NCBI GenBank assembly: GCA_003990745.1
Contig: RBNI01004594.1
Coordinates: forward strand, 1 to 13,783
Source: Jimgerdemannia flammicorona
Lineage: Eukaryota > Mucoromycota > Endogonomycetes > Endogonales > Endogonaceae
Reading direction: 5' to 3'
Length of the DNA stretch: 13,783 bases
Shown: piece after piece, positions 1 through 9,500 of the stretch
Layout: every line of letters starts with the position of its first letter
Numbering within the stretch: the stretch's first letter is position 1
Notes under the pieces: model-generated
What the model was told of the DNA's origin: nothing
Database searches by the model: none
What the model saw: only the letters and a program-made list of their open reading frames with translations
Made by a program: the position numbers and the translations under genes

Positions 1-33
<33 letters not shown>
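1..33 (+). repeat. Poly(A) tail of a retroelement cut by the window edge
   Basis: The window opens with 33 consecutive A. Two other A runs of 29-30 in this window end retro-inserted elements in the same orientation, so this is most simply the 3' tail of a third one whose body lies to the left. The reading frame of ORF A begins directly after the last A with no start codon, so the insertion appears to have landed inside that coding region. Its target-site duplication would lie outside the window. Confidence 0.7.
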
Positions 34-37
<4 letters not shown>

Positions 38-1195
38 AAGAGAGAAACAAAGAATTATTAAACCAAATTAAATAATTAAAAACACCATTACAAGTTAAGC
101 AGTTGAATAACAAAGAAATTAAATAAGAGATAATCAAATATTTAGGAGATGGATACATTACTCATGATCCTGATCTAGCAGTAGTTGATAAAATTGTCCA
201 AATTAATAATAAAGAATATTGACCAGGGTTTTGTGAGAATTATCCTACTGAAAGTTCTCAGTAAGGATATATTTGCTTACTTTATCAATATATTCAATAT
301 TATGATAATTGATTTAAACACTATAATGAAATAAATGATACTAAAAAAGATATTTTCTCTACTCTGCAATATTTAGATTTAGAGAAAAGTAAGAAAATTA
401 TTAAAAAATGATTAGAAGAGGATAAGATAAAAAAGAAATCATTTGAAGAAGGTTGAAGAGAAAAATTCGGAAATAAATATGATCTCTATGATATTTCCTT
501 AGAAGACATGATAAAAGATATTACTGAATAAACTGTAAAAGTTAAAATTGAATATAAAAGCTTTAAGAAAACTACCAAGGAACTTTTATTAAATTATTCT
601 GAATTAACAAAAGAAGATATAGAAAATGAAAGAGTTTATTAGTTAGAAGGAGAACTACAAAAATTATTAGAGAAAATCAAAAACAGTAAATTAGATAAAC
701 TTAATAAGGTTGTTATGAGAATTATTGAGAAATGGGAAGTAGATGTCAAAACTTACTTTATTTCTTTTACTGAAATTAGTAAGGAATGGAATGATAAAAA
801 GGAAGCATCTTTAAAAGAGAAAATTGGAGATAAGTCAAAATTATTGAAAAAAGAATATAAGAAAAATGCTATTTAGAAAGCCAAGATTAAGGAACTACAA
901 GCAGAATTATATGAGAAAAAAAGATTATTATCAAAAGAGTATGAAAAAAACAAAACTCAAGAGATAGAAAAAAGGACTTGTAAAGATAATTATATTTATT
1001 CAAAAAAGCTTTATCTAAAATACCAAGCAAGTTCAAGACATTAGGAATAAAAATAAAAAGTAAATTTTCACAATTATTAGAAAAAGTTAAGTCTCAAACT
1101 TGAGAAATTGTTACTTAGATAGAAGTTAAGACTAAGTAATAATGAGAGAGTTAATTTATACAATCTTAAAATTAGAAGAGTGGAATAGATAGAAT
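34..1195 (+). pseudogene. ORF A: lysine-rich coiled-coil protein of an AT-rich element, riddled with in-frame stops
   Basis: I do not recognise this protein. In the frame starting at 34 a Lys/Glu/Leu-rich, probably coiled-coil product can be followed without any frameshift to 1042 and, more weakly, to about 1195. It is interrupted by TAA at 37, 73, 124, 262 and 529, TGA at 220, 310, 409 and 454, and TAG at 640, 874 and 1042. The stretch 643-873 is fully open. Around 210-330 it is richer in aromatic residues and Cys (motif PGFCENYP near 223). The 5' end is missing because the frame runs into the poly(A) at 1-33. ORF B begins in another frame at 1142, overlapping the tail. Composition is very AT-rich, with a single CG dinucleotide (468) in the first 1.5 kb. 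It could instead be a protein read with a non-standard code; function unknown. Confidence 0.5.
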
Positions 1196-1518
1196 AATTG
1201 TGATTTTTGCTCTCACTTCAAAAATAGTAAAAATAAATCTGTCTGTCAAATCAGAACTTATAGCAAAATAGCTGGTGAAATAATTGAAAATGACTATACA
1301 TGTGAAAACTGTAAAGAAAAGTTTTTAAATGGTAAATTACTCAAATGTGAAAGATATAGAAGATTAAAAACTAAACTGAATTTTGACTTTCAGAGTAATA
1401 ACTATATTTAGTATTATATTAGATATAATGAAAATATAGAGAAAAAAAAACTTTCACTTTTACTCAATGAAGAGATAAGTTAATCAGCATTTTATAAAAG
1501 ATAGATAAACACTTTATG

Positions 1519-1534
1519 AGAGGAAAAAGATCAA
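1519..1534 (+). repeat. Target-site duplication, left copy
   Basis: The 16-mer AGAGGAAAAAGATCAA occurs here and again at 2717-2732, immediately after the poly(A) run. It flanks the inserted retroelement exactly as expected for target-primed reverse transcription. The first A of the right copy is ambiguous with the tail, so at least 15 bp are certain. Confidence 0.9.
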
Positions 1535-2682
1535 CATCTTACTGGTCACAATAGTTTGGTAGACAACCTTCCAAGTCCACTTTCCATAATTATTACCCCC
1601 TCTACCTCAGGTTGGTTTGCTGTACCTATTGCAGGGTAGTGAGAGGGAGGCAATGGTGACAAGTTGCCTCTTTATCGGTATCAGATCAGTGTTTTCTCTA
1701 CTTTTTCACAGTTTCTGGTACCTTTGGCTACATCTAGAGTATATCTGTTTTGGTGTAGCACCTTCTTCCTTTTGCTGTTGCCAACAAGGTATTGTCTCAG
1801 TGTGTCTTGGGCTATGTAGGGAGTCAGCTGATCTTAGGCATCAAGTACTCAGTGTAGATTACCTGCAGGTTCTTGGTGCCTGTGGTGGGGCCCTCTGGCT
1901 TTGGTGAGCTTCCCGGCGAGTGTGGTTCTGGTATAGGTGACTGCTTTTTGGGTGTTGTCAGGATGGGAGGGGAGATGGCCATCACAGATAGGTGGAAGGG
2001 CGATTACGGTGAACCAGTAGGGTGCCAGGCTGGGGGCAGTCATCAGGACTGGGGCAGGTACTGCTTTGGTGGAGCCTTTTGATTGGTGTGGTATGGTTAG
2101 GTGGTAGGTGTCACTCTCGGCTTCTTTTGGCAAGTTGGCAGATTAGGCCCCAGTCATCAGGAGGGGTCAGGGGGCCCGAGGCTACCTATTTCAGGCATCT
2201 TGGCTGTACTCAACTGGAACTAGAAGCTGATATGGCAACATGATCGAGGCCTGCAGGCTTGAGTAGTGGGGTATTGGGGGTCTCCTCCCACCTCATGTGT
2301 AAGTCCTTTACTCACCTTGACTGGGAGAATCAGACTCTACCCACCATGTTATACTTTGATGAGGGTTTTTCTTTGCCTGTCATTCTCTTTGGGGTGGCAG
2401 AGGCTATTCTATTTAGCTCAGGCATAGCCTTGTATATACATTGGGTTCTTAGGCATGCACTTTTGGTCATTGGCAAATGGTTGGGTTTTCCCTGGTAGTA
2501 GGGAGAGCATGGTGCACAAAATGAGGTGTGGGCCACCATTGACTCTGCTGTACCTGGTATAGTCAAGCTACTAGACAATAGCTAGCCTAGGTTAATGAGG
2601 GGGCAGTACTTGATGGGTGGTGGGGGAGGGTTTTGGTCTATAGTCTAGGTTCTCTTCCAATAAAAATCTGTGGGACATTGAG

Positions 2683-2716
<34 letters not shown>
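1535..2716 (+). mobile_element. Poly(A)-tailed retro-inserted element, G+T-rich, coding content unrecognised
   Basis: This 1.18-kb block is flanked by a perfect 15-16 bp target-site duplication. It ends with an AATAAA signal (2659-2664) about 25 bp before 29 A residues (2689-2717), so it was inserted by a LINE-type target-primed mechanism. Its base composition (rich in G and T) contrasts sharply with the AT-rich DNA on both sides and resembles the LINE at 5316-10053. Open frames such as 1873-2082 and 2259-2498 are short, and I see no reverse transcriptase, endonuclease, RNase H or zinc-finger motif in any frame. It may be a 5'-truncated LINE represented only by 3' sequence, a non-autonomous SINE-like or retro-copied transcript, or a decayed coding segment. 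Confidence 0.85.
2659..2664 (+). promoter_or_regulatory. Polyadenylation signal AATAAA of the inserted element
   Basis: A canonical AATAAA lies 25 bases upstream of the poly(A) run, the normal spacing for a transcript cleaved and polyadenylated before reverse transcription. Confidence 0.75.

Positions 2717-2717
<1 letters not shown>
2689..2717 (+). repeat. Poly(A) tail of the inserted element
   Basis: This is an uninterrupted run of 29 A. The last A may belong to the right target-site copy. It marks the 3' end and the plus orientation of the insertion. Confidence 0.9.
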
Positions 2718-2722
<5 letters not shown>

Positions 2723-2732
2723 AAAAGATCAA
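2717..2732 (+). repeat. Target-site duplication, right copy
   Basis: This is an exact repeat of 1519-1534. The ORF B frame continues in phase straight after it, so the duplication was made from an already existing ORF B. Confidence 0.9.
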
Positions 2733-2933
2733 TTAGTAGTAGAAGCAGATACTTATCTCAAAGCCTTGGGAGTTACTGAAGACTGATATAAAAGACAGAA
2801 GTAAGACTTATTAGATAGAATAAAGGAGTTAGAAGCCAAAGTAGTAAGATTAAAAAAGCTAACTCTTCAAGAATTAGTCAAGAAAATTAATAAGTTAAAA
2901 GCCCAATTAGAGTCAATTCACAACTCAAATTAA

Positions 2934-2999
2934 GGTTAAAAAGTAACCTTGATCAAAAGTAAAGAAGTAAATATTTTTATTTATTGATAGTATAAATTG
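2934..2999. other. Short gap between converging reading frames
   Basis: This AT-rich stretch lies between the end of ORF B and the end of the DUF7869-like frame. No inverted repeat or signal was recognised. The exact 3' end of the minus-strand gene is uncertain here because stops are dense. Confidence 0.4.
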
Positions 3000-5060
3000 G
3001 TTTAGGATAAGTAATATCTTTAAATTTATTCTAGACAAAGATACAAATATTGTAATAAAGATATTCCTGGTATTTCAATTCTATAGAAAGAGGTACTAGC
3101 ATTAGAAATGACAAGGTCTTAATTATTTTTATAACTTTTGAAGTCTCAGATTTACTACTTTTTAATAGTTTAAATTCTTAGAATAAACTATTAGTGATTT
3201 CTTATACTTTGATAGTATCTGGATTCACTCTGATAAAAAGAAAATATTGAAACTTTTATATACTAGATATGTAGCTTCTTAAAGTACATTTCAAAACTAC
3301 TCACAATATTAAAGTATTAGAAACCATTTCTGCTGTTATAATACCATACTTTATTTAATCCAGTAATATTAGACCTTTTTACCATATTGATAACATGATC
3401 TATATAGTCCACTATGGTTTTGTGATAAAGCCTTTTAATCAGATCAAAACTACCATCACATTTAAATTTAGTATAGCTCAGAACTATAAAGTTCAATTCA
3501 ATACTTTCATAATACCTACAAATTATCAAATATAAATAAAACTAAAGAGTAGTATTGTTTTTGTTTTATCTGCTTACATTATCATAAGTAATTTTTAAGT
3601 ACTCTTTATCTTAGTTCAATTACTTAATTCTATTGAAGACTAGGCTAAGCATACTATTCAGACCCTTTCTAAGAAGTTTATTCTTATCAAGAACATAATT
3701 AATTTGCTCATAGACTGCTTTATCTTAGATTCTAAACAAATATACTTTATAAGTACTAAGATAATACACTTTACCAATCTGTTGATCAAAATGAGGCATA
3801 TGGATATTTTGGGCTCAGTCATAACTATAATGGGTAACTGTATTAATACTGTAGAATGATATCTCACCTTTCAATATAGAATAATTCTGGTCAATAAGTT
3901 TTCTTTGTTCTTCTGCCAATTTTGTATTTCTGTTATAATAATTTTATTCTAGCTTGACTTTAGTAAGATACTCTTTATACCTCTTTAATAAGTCTTGAGC
4001 CTCTTCTTCTTTATGAGCTTTAAATTGTAAATCATTCTACAAATTTTGATAGATATCATATAAGTTAGTTCAAGAACTCATAATTTGGATATACAGAGTT
4101 AGCTGATACTATAATTTGCATAATACATTATATTTGAGTACATGCATAGTACTATCTTCTTCTAGATCAGCCAAAAAGTCATGATGAACAGATTTATAAC
4201 TCATTTCTGCTGGTAAAAAGATTATTGATTGAGTTATGCAATTAATATTTCTCATCAGACTAGGCAGTCCATGAACTTTGGTATAATTCAAAAAAAAATT
4301 CTTAATAGTAGTAGTGATATTCTAATTGATTATCATTTTAGTTTTTTACTTAGGCATTTTTTTAGTATTACCATGGAGCTATGATAAAAGACTATTTTTC
4401 AGCAGATGATCTTATATATTTTCAAAATAGGCATGACCAATTCTCAATATATTTAAATAGATTTTCTAGCAAAAAGATGTGTTGTAATCTCAGTAATATA
4501 GAGTTCTTTTATTAATGTGGACTTTCTTCTTGAGATAGTGACTAGTGCTTATAGATCCACCATCCATGGCCTTGAGTTGTATCATCAAAAAGATATCTTA
4601 TTCAGGCTTGAAAATAGCTTGAAATGCCTTATATATCTCAGCAAATGCTTCCTTGAGAACTTTGAAAGAATAACCATAACTATAGCCTAATTCTAGAAAA
4701 TAGAGAGCTTTTTCATATTCATTCATATTTTATCATTTACTATAATATATTTTTATGTACAGTTTTTTTGGTTTTGTAAAATTTCTTCAGAATAGAGTGT
4801 ACTTAAAATATAGTAATTCTTGCTTAGAATTAATTTTCTATTGACTTCATCCCAAAATATCCTTTTGGTTGTTCCCATTAGAATTGACATATAGTTGGTA
4901 AACTTCGTAGATATATAATCTCACTTTATCCAAATATTCTTAAATAGCTTTAGTATCAGATACTTTGAAAACATATGGTGCTGTCTTTTCACTCTGCCCA
5001 TTTTTTCAAAATGCTTCTGATGGTACTATAGTTTTTCAGTTCCATAGTGGACTTGATGTA
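3000..5060 (-). pseudogene. DUF7869-like transposase-family protein, hypermutated
   Basis: One minus-strand frame can be followed from about 5060 down to about 3000 without a frameshift. It is open at 4291-4112 and 3529-3320, and broken elsewhere by about two dozen TAA/TAG/TGA codons. Motifs in order are LHGNTKKMP (about 4370), a Leu/Glu/Lys-rich helix (about 4010-3890), HYSYD-x-AQ (about 3820), a QQIGKVYYLS stretch, DNVSR-x-NKNN (about 3570), YTKFKCDG and a FEMYFKKL segment. From memory this order matches the large family with a DUF7869 domain, found in many eukaryotes and often regarded as transposon-derived. There the typical motifs are HGNT..., FDYAQ..., DNC(S/G)GQNKNN and GHTKF.PD..FG. 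TAA at 3568 replaces the Gln of GQNKNN, TAG at 4111 sits at a usual Trp, and TGA at 4072 at a probable Arg. Gly, His and Cys of those motifs appear here as Arg/Ser/Asp, Tyr and Tyr, all single C-to-T or G-to-A changes. It is a dead copy unless the code differs. Confidence 0.7.
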
Positions 5061-5301
5061 AACTAGTTTTATATTTATATTTATATAGGGATAGGCATAT
5101 GCCAGTTTATCTTTTGAACTTAGTTTCTATATGTTTCTGTCATACAGGTTTGCTGGGATAGAGGAACAAGTGTTTTAAAAGTCGGGAATATCAGTTATAT
5201 ACACAAGTAATATGACATCACTTGAAGTAATAAAAAAACTTCCCATCTTTTCTTCATTATATACATATAAGCATCTGGATTTGCAGAAGTGAGTATCATC
5301 A

Positions 5302-5315
5302 GGAGATAACTCCCT
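5302..5315 (+). repeat. Possible left target site of the LINE (imperfect)
   Basis: GGAGATAACTCCCT here compares with GGAGATGACCCCCC at 10054-10067, directly after the LINE poly(A). Eleven of 14 positions match, and the three differences are all transitions in the C-to-T or G-to-A direction on this side. If this is real, the LINE starts at 5316 with a 5' leader of about 85 bases. Chance similarity is possible. Confidence 0.35.
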
Positions 5316-5400
5316 GACATCCTTTCTCTGGTAATATTCAGGTTACACAATCTTTTGGCAACACTTTCGATACAGTTTCTAGAGATAAGCTACTAGTATC

Positions 5401-6540
5401 ATGGCAACCAATGAGCTTCCTGAGGTGTGTACTGGGCAGGGTGGCCCTAGAGTATTCAACTGGCAGCAAGTGAGGAGAGGCCCTGGCTTGGGGGGAAGTA
5501 TGAGGGGCCTGCTGGTGGGAGGACATGGTGGAGGAGGGGGCAGAGCTGGAGGTCAAGGGTCTGGTAGAGCGAGCTTTGTAGAGAAGGTAAAGGGGGGTCA
5601 GCAGGGAGCTGGACTGGAGAGCTGGCTGAGAGGGGGGAAGGTGCTGGTGAGGGCTACAGAGCAGCAACCTTGTGGGGGTACCTCTCAGGAGGGCCATAGG
5701 GGTGGAGCTGGGGGGGTAGTGACTGAGGTGAGGACTGCTGATAGGGGTGTGACAGATGATCTGGAAAAAAATCTAGATGGGACTGCTGATGGTAAGCTGA
5801 GCAGTGAGAAGGGCACGAGGCCTGGAGACCTGGCAGATAGTGTAACAGGACTGGCAGTGGCTCTGTTACTCAAGAAGTCGATCTTGGAATTTGCTGTCAC
5901 AATATGTTTCTGGGGCTTGGCAGTGACAGCAAAAATGGTTCTGGGGCTGATCGCAAAGCAGATGAGTGGTGCAGCATCTATTAAGTTCCTGAAGGGCCTC
6001 GAAGAGGTGGAGGTGGGATTCGAGGAGGCTGGGCCACTGGAGGAGGCTCTGAAGGCTGGGATGAGAGTAGGTAAGGTATGTATACCGATGGTGAGATGTC
6101 TGTGGTGAGACCCGAGAGTAGTGCAGCTTCTGGTGAAAGGAGTTCTCACTGTTACTGCTGTAGAGATGAGGAAGAGAGTTGAGGAGATCATAGCAGAGTA
6201 TGGGGAGGTGGTCGATATTGGGTTCAGAGTGTGGAAAGAAACCTCCCTCTGGACAAGAGATATTGATGTCTGGATTCAGTTGGCTGGGCGAGAGGCTACT
6301 AGGAAGGCACAGGACTGGCCCTTAGTGATGGTGTGGGGGGCTTTCTTATATAAGGTGATAAGAGTAAAGGGGAGTGAGGAGGAGGAGGAGGAGGAGGATT
6401 TGCTGGAAGTACTGGAGGAGTTAAGTGGAGTAGTGGAGAGGAGGGTGAAAGCATGGAAGGCATTCAAGGAGGTGATGCATCTTGAGGTGGTTGGAGGGAA
6501 GCGAGTCCACATCAATAAGGAGATGTGGGAGAGGTCCTAA
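5401..6540 (+). pseudogene. LINE ORF1 protein (RNA-binding-like), one in-frame stop
   Basis: The frame opens at ATG 5401, is interrupted by one TGA at 6106-6108 and continues in the same frame to TAA 6538-6540 (about 380 codons). The N-terminal 120 residues are Gly/Arg-rich and low in complexity. The middle is helical. After the TGA comes an RRM-like stretch in which the frame reads RVEEIIAEYGEVVDIGFRVW and then WTRDIDVWIQL (about 6169-6286); from memory this resembles ORF1 proteins of fungal LINEs, which bind the element RNA. A run of seven Glu codons (6379-6399) follows. I see no intact CCHC zinc knuckle, which relatives often carry at this point. It overlaps the start of the ORF2 frame by about 20 bases. 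The stop sits just after a Leu-Trp pair; Arg or Trp are plausible ancestors. Confidence 0.65.
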
Positions 6541-9500
6541 GGGTGCAGAGCTGGGGGGATAGATTGGTCTGGAGAGAGTGGATATGCACAGGTTGGGAGC
6601 CAGTCATGGTGGGCTCCTGCTACTGCCCTGCAGTGTGGGGCAAGTGGATGAATTGGGTGACAAGCCTACAGGAGAGTGGAATTCTTGCAGAGGTTGGGGT
6701 AGATGTGCTCGGTGGGGACTTCAATATAGTCCAAGACATATTGAGGAATAGAACTGATGGAGGACAAGGAGCTGTGGGTCAGAGTGGAGGACTGGTAGCA
6801 TAGGAGGAAGTAGAAAGACTGAATGCTCTGGTGGATACTGGTAGGGAATGTTGGGAGAACAGGAGGGTATACACACATTGGGCTGGGGGCCTGGGGACAA
6901 GAATTGATTGGATTCTGACAGCCAGCTGCTGGGGCTTGGATGTTTGGAAGTTGCTGGAGGTGGAATGGTGTCCTTGGTCGGATCATTGAGGGCTTTTAGG
7001 GCAGGGATATTTTGGGGGGAGTAGGGATGGGTCTGGACATTGGTGTCTCAATTCCTCCTTACTAAATGATAAGATTCGGTGGGATAAATAGGCTGAAGTA
7101 GTTCAACTGCAGGTGGAACACTGGAGGCAGAAAGGTGTCCCAGTTGATATTCGATAGATGCAGATGAAGGAGATAGCCAGGACCTTCTGGAGTGAGGCTG
7201 GTATGGAGGCGGGGAGACAGAGGAGGTGGCGGGTGCGGTGGGCATCTAGTAGACTATCTAGACTCTTGGAGAACTGGGTAAGACTGGCAATGTTGGAGGG
7301 AGAGGAGGACTAGCAATTAATAAGGTTAAGAATGAAGGTGGCTGAACTACAACAGATGCTGCAGAATGAGGAAGAGGCAAGGGTCCAGGGTCTGGCAGTA
7401 CAGCTTTATTAGCAGGGGCTGGAGAAAGGAGAGCAGCCCTCAAAGTTTCTTATGAGAGCCCTTCAGGCAAGAAGAGTGCAGCAAAGGTGGGAGGGGGTGC
7501 TTAATACCGATGATTTACTGGTGCATGGGGTACAAGATATTCTTGGATTGTTAAAGGAGCATTAGAGTAGATTGTGGAGTGAGGAGGAGGATGGGGCAGA
7601 TGCTGAGGACATTGATCAGGCATTGGCGGATTGGCACTCTATCCAAGCAGATGGATTGGGTAACTTAGTACTGCCAGTACTAGAGGAGGAGATCCACCAG
7701 GTTCTTGTTGCGACAACCTTGGGTACAGCGCCTGAGGAGGATGGTCTGCTCTGGGACTTCTGGAAAAGGATGGTGGGAGTCCCTAGAGTACTGGGAGAGA
7801 TGACAGCACTGTGTGATTAGATTCTATGGACAAGAAGATAGGTGGGAGAACAGGATTTAGGGCTGGTGACATTGCTTTATAAGAACAAAGGTAGCCAAGA
7901 GGACTGGAAGAACTGGAGACCAATTATACTACTGGATATGGACAGAAAGTTGGTTACCAAAGTGGTGGTCACAAGGTTGTAAAAGGTGGCCCAGCAAGTC
8001 TTGGGTGAGGAGCAGCAGGGCTTTGTGGGAGGCCAGCTCATCAAGGATGGCACAGCATGAGTGCATGGTGTTATTGAAGGAGCATGAACCAGTAGACTGG
8101 ATGGGCATCTGGTCTTTTTGGACCAGGAGAAGGCTTATGACTGGGTGCAATGGGTCTGGCTGGTGAAAGTTTTGGATAGGATTGGGGTCCTGCAACAGTT
8201 TAGGACCACTATGATCAGCCTACTGAAAGAAAGCAGGGCGGTACTTATGTATAATAGACATAGAGAGATAGCATTTCCCCTGGGTAGGGGAGTGCCCCAG
8301 GGGGACCCTCTGTCTCCCATTTTGTATGCTTTGTCTCTGGAGCCCTTCATAGACAGAATTAGGCAGAAGATAGTGGGGCTCTCTATCTTTGGCATCAGGT
8401 GGAAAGTAGGGGCATTTGCAGATGATATGGTGGTCAGTCTGGGATCAATTGCAGATGTTGAGAAGCTCAAGAAAACAGTAGAGTGGTATGAGGCGAACTC
8501 TGGGGCTAGGCTTAATTGGCATAAGTGTGAAACAATGGTGTTAGGTAATGGTCTGGTGGGTGGGGAGATTATTGGTACAATTGTCCCTGCTGGTGAGGTA
8601 GTTAGGTACTTGGGTATTTATCTGTTAGTATATGGGTCGGTTCTGCCCAGACTTTGGTGGGAGCAGAGAGTTGGCATTTGGGAGAAGGTCCTGTGAAGTT
8701 GGGGGGGCTGCTAATTATCTCTGGCAGGACGTGTTTCGATTCTGAACGTCTATTGGCTGCCGAAGATGTGGTATCTGGCTTATCATCTGAACTTCCCAGC
8801 CTGGGTGGTGAAGCAATTGATGAAGCTGGCCAAGGGGTAGATCTGGGCTGGAAGGAGGAGTCAGATCAGCTGGAAGGTCTTGTCCTTACCAGTGGCACAT
8901 AGGGGTCTTGGGCTAGTTGACTTTCCTAAGAGGCTGCACTGCTTGAGAGCATGGTGGCTGAAGAGAGCAGTGGAGTTGAGAGGGAGTGGTTGGGTTCCCC
9001 TACTACAGAAAGTCTAGGAGATGAGGTCCTTGCCGAGGGGTTCAACTGGTGATCTCCTAGCACTTGTGGGCCTTCAGAACTCTGGACAATTATGATACAA
9101 AGGCTTTTGGTAGAGAGTGGTGGAGGGGGTGCACTGCATTGGAATTAGGTGGCAGGGAAATAAAGGAGAGGAGGCTTGGGACTCAGCAATGTGGAGATGG
9201 GACTGAGTGTTACTAGGAGGCACTCTCTTAATTGAGTTTAACATTGGTGATAGAATCGAATGCCAATAGGAACCAGGCCAGGATCTGTGGCCTAGCAGTT
9301 GGTAGAGTGTAGGAATCAGTGAGAAGTGGGACTGGCATAGTATTTGGGCCTGGAGTGCCAAAGTGAGGAGGTGGCTGCCACTGAAGTACTGGGTGATCTG
9401 GTGGCATGTGCTGAGGTGAAATATCATACTCAACTTCCACTCTGGCCACCTTATTAAGGGAGGCTGCTTCGACTGTGAAGAGTGTTATAATGTAGGGCAG

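Larger units (their letters stand above)
1142..2933 (+). pseudogene. ORF B: Cys-rich, coiled-coil protein split by a retro-insertion
   Basis: The frame starts at ATG 1142 and runs to 1534, where the inserted element 1535-2716 interrupts it. After the duplicated target site it resumes in phase at 2733 and runs to TAA 2931. The N-terminal part has Cys codons at 1199, 1208, 1244, 1301, 1310 and 1346, arranged as CxxC, C, CxxC, C, which suggests a zinc-binding knuckle. The part after the insertion is a Leu/Lys/Glu-rich coiled coil. In-frame stops are TAG 1190, TAG 1409, TAA 1481, TAG 1502, TGA 1517, TGA 2784 and TAA 2802. No frameshift is needed apart from removing the insertion and one target copy. 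I do not recognise the family. It follows ORF A on the same strand and converges with the minus-strand DUF7869-like gene, so the three probably belong to one element. Confidence 0.5.

Noticed and set aside
1873..2498. Open frames in the inserted element as genes
   Set aside because: They are short, in different frames, without motifs, and of the length expected in G+T-rich DNA.
3658..3867. Minus-strand 69-codon open frame
   Set aside because: It is offset by one frame from the DUF7869-like reading, which carries the family motifs through the same bases.
34..5315. Mitochondrial origin for the AT-rich region because TGA could read as Trp
   Set aside because: TAA and TAG also interrupt the frames, no mitochondrial gene or tRNA was seen, and the region contains retro-insertions with nuclear AATAAA/poly(A) ends.
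5338..6191. Long minus-strand open frames opposite ORF1
   Set aside because: They are Ser/Pro-rich shadows of the G-rich ORF1 sense strand. The sense frame carries the RRM-like segment.
8135..8470. Minus-strand frame opposite the reverse transcriptase core
   Set aside because: It is antisense to the unmistakable RT motifs and has no motif of its own.
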